Both the position numbers and the translations under genes were made by a program. The notes under the pieces were generated by a model. It was given only the letters and a program-made list of their open reading frames with translations, searched no databases and had not been told where the DNA came from. From Panax quinquefolius (taxonomy: Eukaryota; Streptophyta; Magnoliopsida; Apiales; Araliaceae), in contig CM035171.1 of the NCBI GenBank assembly GCA_020205615.1, positions 125,596,132-125,660,131 on the forward strand: a stretch of 64,000 nt of DNA, written 5' to 3'. Each line of letters begins with the position of its first letter. The first letter of the stretch is position 1. Below, piece after piece: positions 60,363 to 64,000 of the stretch.

Positions 60363-62763
60363 TGTGAGACCCCAGATTTTATCAATAAAGATTTAAATTT
60401 TGTCAAAATAATTTTTTAATATTATGGTGTGAATTTGAGATAATATTATAGTTGTGGGTAGTATTTATAAATTTTGCAAAGTATGCAAGTGGTTATATTA
60501 TATTCGATTGGGTGGAATATTTGGTTTAGAGAATAGGAATATTCGCATAACTACTCAATCATTGGTGGACCCTAATAATGTAATTATTGTCGGATCGAGA
60601 AAAGCGACAAAAATATTTTATTAAAATAACGGCGGAAGTTTTACTGAGTAGTTATTATTAAACTACTCAGTAGTAAAAAAGACGATGAATACGTGTGGTG
60701 GTTGATAAGAGTAGACACCAGTATTGATTATCGATCTTATGTGAGAAGTTTCACTCGGTTTGATTCCATTATTCACGATTAATAATATGAATTATTATAA
60801 GCGATAATGATGTTTTGTTTTATTCAGTATTATTAACGTAATAAAAACGAAACATCTTTTATATAAAATAGAATACTTTATTAAAGTTATTCTATAAATA
60901 GAATATATTATATTTTATTATGCATAGTGTTTTGCATAGTATTGCATAGTGTTTGCGATAGTAAAATGTTTTTATATAAATAGAATATATTATATTTTAT
61001 TTAAAAGATTTTTCTTTAAATATGAATCGTCGATTAAAGTAAATCAATCGGGACCGATTCATGGATTAATTCTTATGCATTCCATTTTCCTATAAATAGA
61101 AGCTCATTTTCTTCATTATTTTCTTATTTAATTCATTGAAACTCTGTAGAGAGAAATTATAGTAGAGTTTATATAGAGAAAGTTATAGAAAGAAGAAGAG
61201 TATTCGCTACTTCACTACTTCTATATTCAGGTTCTTTTTTTACTAGAAGGAGTGTTATTCTTTCTTCTTGAAGAGAACTTCGTTATTCCATTCATTATTA
61301 TTCATTGTTGAATAACTCGTAAAAGTGGCATACCCTATACATAACTTTGATACGCAGATACCCTATACTTGGTGAAATCCTTATGTTATTCCATCGCTTA
61401 TTATTCTCGCTGAATAACTTTGTATACGCCATTTATTCTATACTTGGTGACATTCTTCTATTATTCTCATTGGAACATCCTGTCTCGTGTGTTTTACACC
61501 TGACTGGTTCCGATTTTATTATTCGTTGGAACATCATGCTCATGTGTTTTACAGGACTTGGTTAAAATCTTTATCATTCTCATTGGAATATCCTATCTGT
61601 GTGTTTTACACGGATCCGTTCCATCTTTATTATTCTGTTGGAACATCCCGCGATTATGTGAATTTCACACGACTCGTTCCGTTATTATTATTATTCATTG
61701 GAATAACATACATCGCAAGCACCGCATGCATGGTGATTTCTTTTGTTATTCCATTCTTTATTATACCCAATTGGTTAAAACTTTGACTTTATACTCCATG
61801 AAATTAGTAGAATATCCTCGATATTTGCGTTTCATCCAAAGATCTTTCATGGAAATATTCTTACGATCATTATTGAATTTTTTCTACTAAACAAAGATTA
61901 TCGTGTTGACAATTTGGACGTTAATAATTCATGGATTAAATAATTCTTGAACTTGTTTTATTGAATTACTATGTCATTGTCATCATCCTCATGTTATATT
62001 ATGTTATCTTTGGCTTACGTGCATAGATGAACTTAGTATGATTATGACCGAGGATCATTCTTAAGATAATCATGACTTGATATAAATGATGTGACAAAAG
62101 TCCTCGATATTCTGTAATGCAAATGATGGATAGTTTTTGGTATGATTATGACCTGGGGTGATTCGGTATACCATGACCATTGATAATTTGATGAAAATCC
62201 TTGACCGTAGGTACGTGGATGATTAGATGTGGTGGTTTATTATTTGTCGAGTCTCAAATGATAGAAATTGATGAAAACCTTTAAAACCTAAAGATAGTAG
62301 ACTTTATTCTCTACTTGACTCTTTTAATGGATTGCTTATTCGCCGCAGATTAAACCGGTTGTCTATTGTATTTTATCGGTTTAACATCGTTGAAGGCTAA
62401 TGATAATTTATTCTCGCATTATCTTAGTCATAATATTTCTTATCGGGCTAGTTGAGCTCACCTTTCTTTCCCGTTTCTTCGTGAAATGAGAACATAAATG
62501 TGGATTTAGTCGGGGAACGTAAGTAATGGTCCAGAGGATAAGATTAGTAGTCCTCACTATTCGTGAAATAGTGTGATAATAGTTGTAATGAGGACTCCTT
62601 TTGAGTTTGTATAATATCTAGTAGACAATATTTGTATTCAAACTCACGGTTTTTATGTCAGATTGCATATGACGCTTAGGTTAGTAAGTTGTATTTGAAT
62701 TTATGTACCATGTAAGTGGCGACCCAAGATGGGTGACGTATACCTAATTTTGGGGGCGTCACA
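60363..62763 (+). mobile_element. Solo LTR S2 (subtype A), 2401 bp
   Basis: It has complete termini TGTGAGACCCC and GGGGGCGTCACA with a TTTTT duplication on both sides (60358-60362 and 62764-62768). TATA box CCTATAAATAGA near 61090. The palindromic array is at about 61430-61690 and the conserved hairpin at 62549-62595. No internal region is present. It is the best reference for the subtype A LTR. Confidence 0.92.
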
Positions 62764-62768
62764 TTTTT

Positions 62769-63242
62769 GTTGTAAAATCAGAGTCGATTTCGATAGGGAT
62801 GAAACATAGAAAATTTGAATTTTTCGGTATATAGCATTGACCCACCAAAAAATGGCTTGGCGGGGCTTGCCCTTCTACTTGGAAAATTATCTAAATCTCA
62901 TCTTTTATATGTGAGATGAAAAGGGTTTGTTTATGGGTCTATGGATGTGGTTCTTTTTTGTTTGATTGAATTTGTAATATCTTGTTGTAATTCGATTTGA
63001 TGTGTCTGTTTAATTGAAAGTTCTTTGTTCTGGGTTATATTGGGGGTATTTAGAAAGAAAATAGAATAGAAAGATATATTACTTAATTCATGATTAACTT
63101 CAACCCCAAGAGAAGATACTTATAGGCTTACTAGTACAAGATTCTAGATAATTCATCAGTTACTTATCAACCCTTGAATTGAAAGCTAACATCACCTAAC
63201 AAACTACCGAATGAGCTATTTGTTTCCTTTTCTGCCCCTGTT
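62769..63242. other. Intergenic region right of solo LTR S2
   Basis: I see no gene. The T-rich stretch at 62930-63060 resembles leader or intron DNA, without firm evidence. Confidence 0.5.
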
Positions 63243-63418
63243 TTACCCTTCCAGCTCATCCTCCTCTAGTTCCATTTGATCACCTACCTCATTTTCTGTA
63301 ATCTCCATGTTAATTTGTTCCTCATTATTTTCCAATTCTTCATTGATATGAATTAGGTGTTGGTTAATATTACCAACTGGGCCGAGACTCCTGTTTGTAT
63401 CATATTGCAGTGGTTTTG
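63243..63418 (-). other. Unidentified acidic open frame on the minus strand
   Basis: About 58 codons are open on the minus strand, ending with TAA at 63243-63245. There is no ATG at its start. The C-terminal part is rich in Glu, Asn and Met (NEELENNEEQINMEITENE). It could be the last exon of a gene or the end of a transposon ORF. I do not recognise it. Confidence 0.3.
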
Positions 63419-63591
63419 GATAAATCTAGTAAATGCAAATCCATAGAGTGGACGGGAAGTTCAATTGGTTACCCGTAAGTCGTAGTCCAATCAACGGAGA
63501 ATAAGTATGGAGAGGTATGATGTGTTTTCCAGCAAATAAGTCTATGTATCCGCTCTATAATAAGTCGGATTGTCCGTACATGTCTAACCAC

Positions 63592-63913
63592 TTGTTGGAA
63601 ACTTGTGACTCATAATATGGGAGCCGCTGAAAAAGGCTAGTGCGGAGCCTAGTGGAGCCGAGACTCGGTAGAAGGTCCCGAACAGAAGCATGAGCGTAGC
63701 GGTTTAACGACTAACCCATCGAGGTTGACGAGAAGGTCGGGGGCGAAGCCCTCACAGACGTCAGACAAAGTTGTTTATTAATGAGGGACATTATGGGTAA
63801 TTGAGACATAATGTGAAGTAGGGTTGGAATATGATTAGTAGTTATAAATACTATCTATTGTAAAGCCCTAGGCATCTAAGAAATCATCAATAAACAATCA
63901 GCCGCATGTGGAG
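63592..63913 (+). repeat. Possible LTR fragment of another element, cut by a reverse LTR
   Basis: It starts TGTTGGAAACTTGTGAC, has a TATA-like TATAAATAC near 63843 and a poly(A)-like AATAAAC near 63890. These suit a short LTR, perhaps of copia type. No partner or duplication is seen, so the call is tentative. Confidence 0.35.
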
Positions 63914-64000
63914 TGTGACGCCCCCAAAATTAGGTATACATCACCCATCTTGGGTCGCCAGATACATGGTACAGAATTCAAATACAACTTACTAATACAA
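63914..64000 (-). repeat. Start of a reverse family-1 LTR, runs off the right edge
   Basis: TGTGACGCCCCCAAAATTAG and ATACATCACCCATCTTGGG are the complement of the LTR 3' end seen in solo LTR S2 and in R2. Confidence 0.85.

Overview
This is a plant nuclear window, almost certainly a eudicot. About 49 kb of nested Ty3/gypsy LTR retrotransposons occupy the left side. A single intact host gene follows: a cytokinin-receptor histidine kinase of the CRE1/AHK4/WOL type, at 51.8-58.7 kb. The right flank carries a foldback MITE, a solo LTR and more retroelement debris. Evidence for a plant nucleus: GT-AG introns, the CHASE-kinase-receiver receptor, Tekay/Del-type chromovirus and Tat-type polyproteins, and AT-rich intergenic DNA. 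The sequence alone does not fix the species.

The left 49 kb can be read as one stack of insertions. Element A (forward Tekay-like chromovirus) enters from beyond the left edge: 5' LTR tail 1-456, PBS, gag, PR, RT, RNase H, IN, chromodomain, PPT at 8538. Its RT/RNase H junction is split by a solo LTR (3373-6304). Its 3' LTR is in three pieces: 8539-10569, 38334-38729 and 49383-49441. The first gap holds element B (reverse, 10571-38333), which itself holds element C (forward, 13510-22705), a reverse LTR (23446-25926) and element D (reverse, two LTRs, 25927-36101). The second gap holds element T (forward Tat-type, 38730-49382) with 660-bp LTRs and an extra antisense reading frame between integrase and 3' LTR. 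All polyproteins are broken by frameshifts and stops.

The family-1 LTRs fall into three subtypes that share both ends (TGTRAGACCCC start, GGGGGCGCCACA end) and a compound hairpin near the 3' end. They differ in their internal tandem arrays: a 61-bp unit around a CACATGCATGTG palindrome, 20- and 30-bp units upstream of the TATA box in subtype B, and 15-bp and serial-hairpin units in subtype C.

The receptor gene has 11 coding exons and encodes 1001 residues: TM1, CHASE sensor, TM2, histidine kinase with His387, pseudo-receiver, and receiver with Asp906. Its 5' UTR contains an intron. The predicted spliced leader has a single upstream ATG, opening a 20-codon acidic uORF whose stop overlaps the receptor start (TGATG). 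Membrane cytokinin sensing starts a phosphorelay through His387 and Asp906 to histidine phosphotransfer proteins. No operon, CRISPR array, rRNA or tRNA gene was seen.
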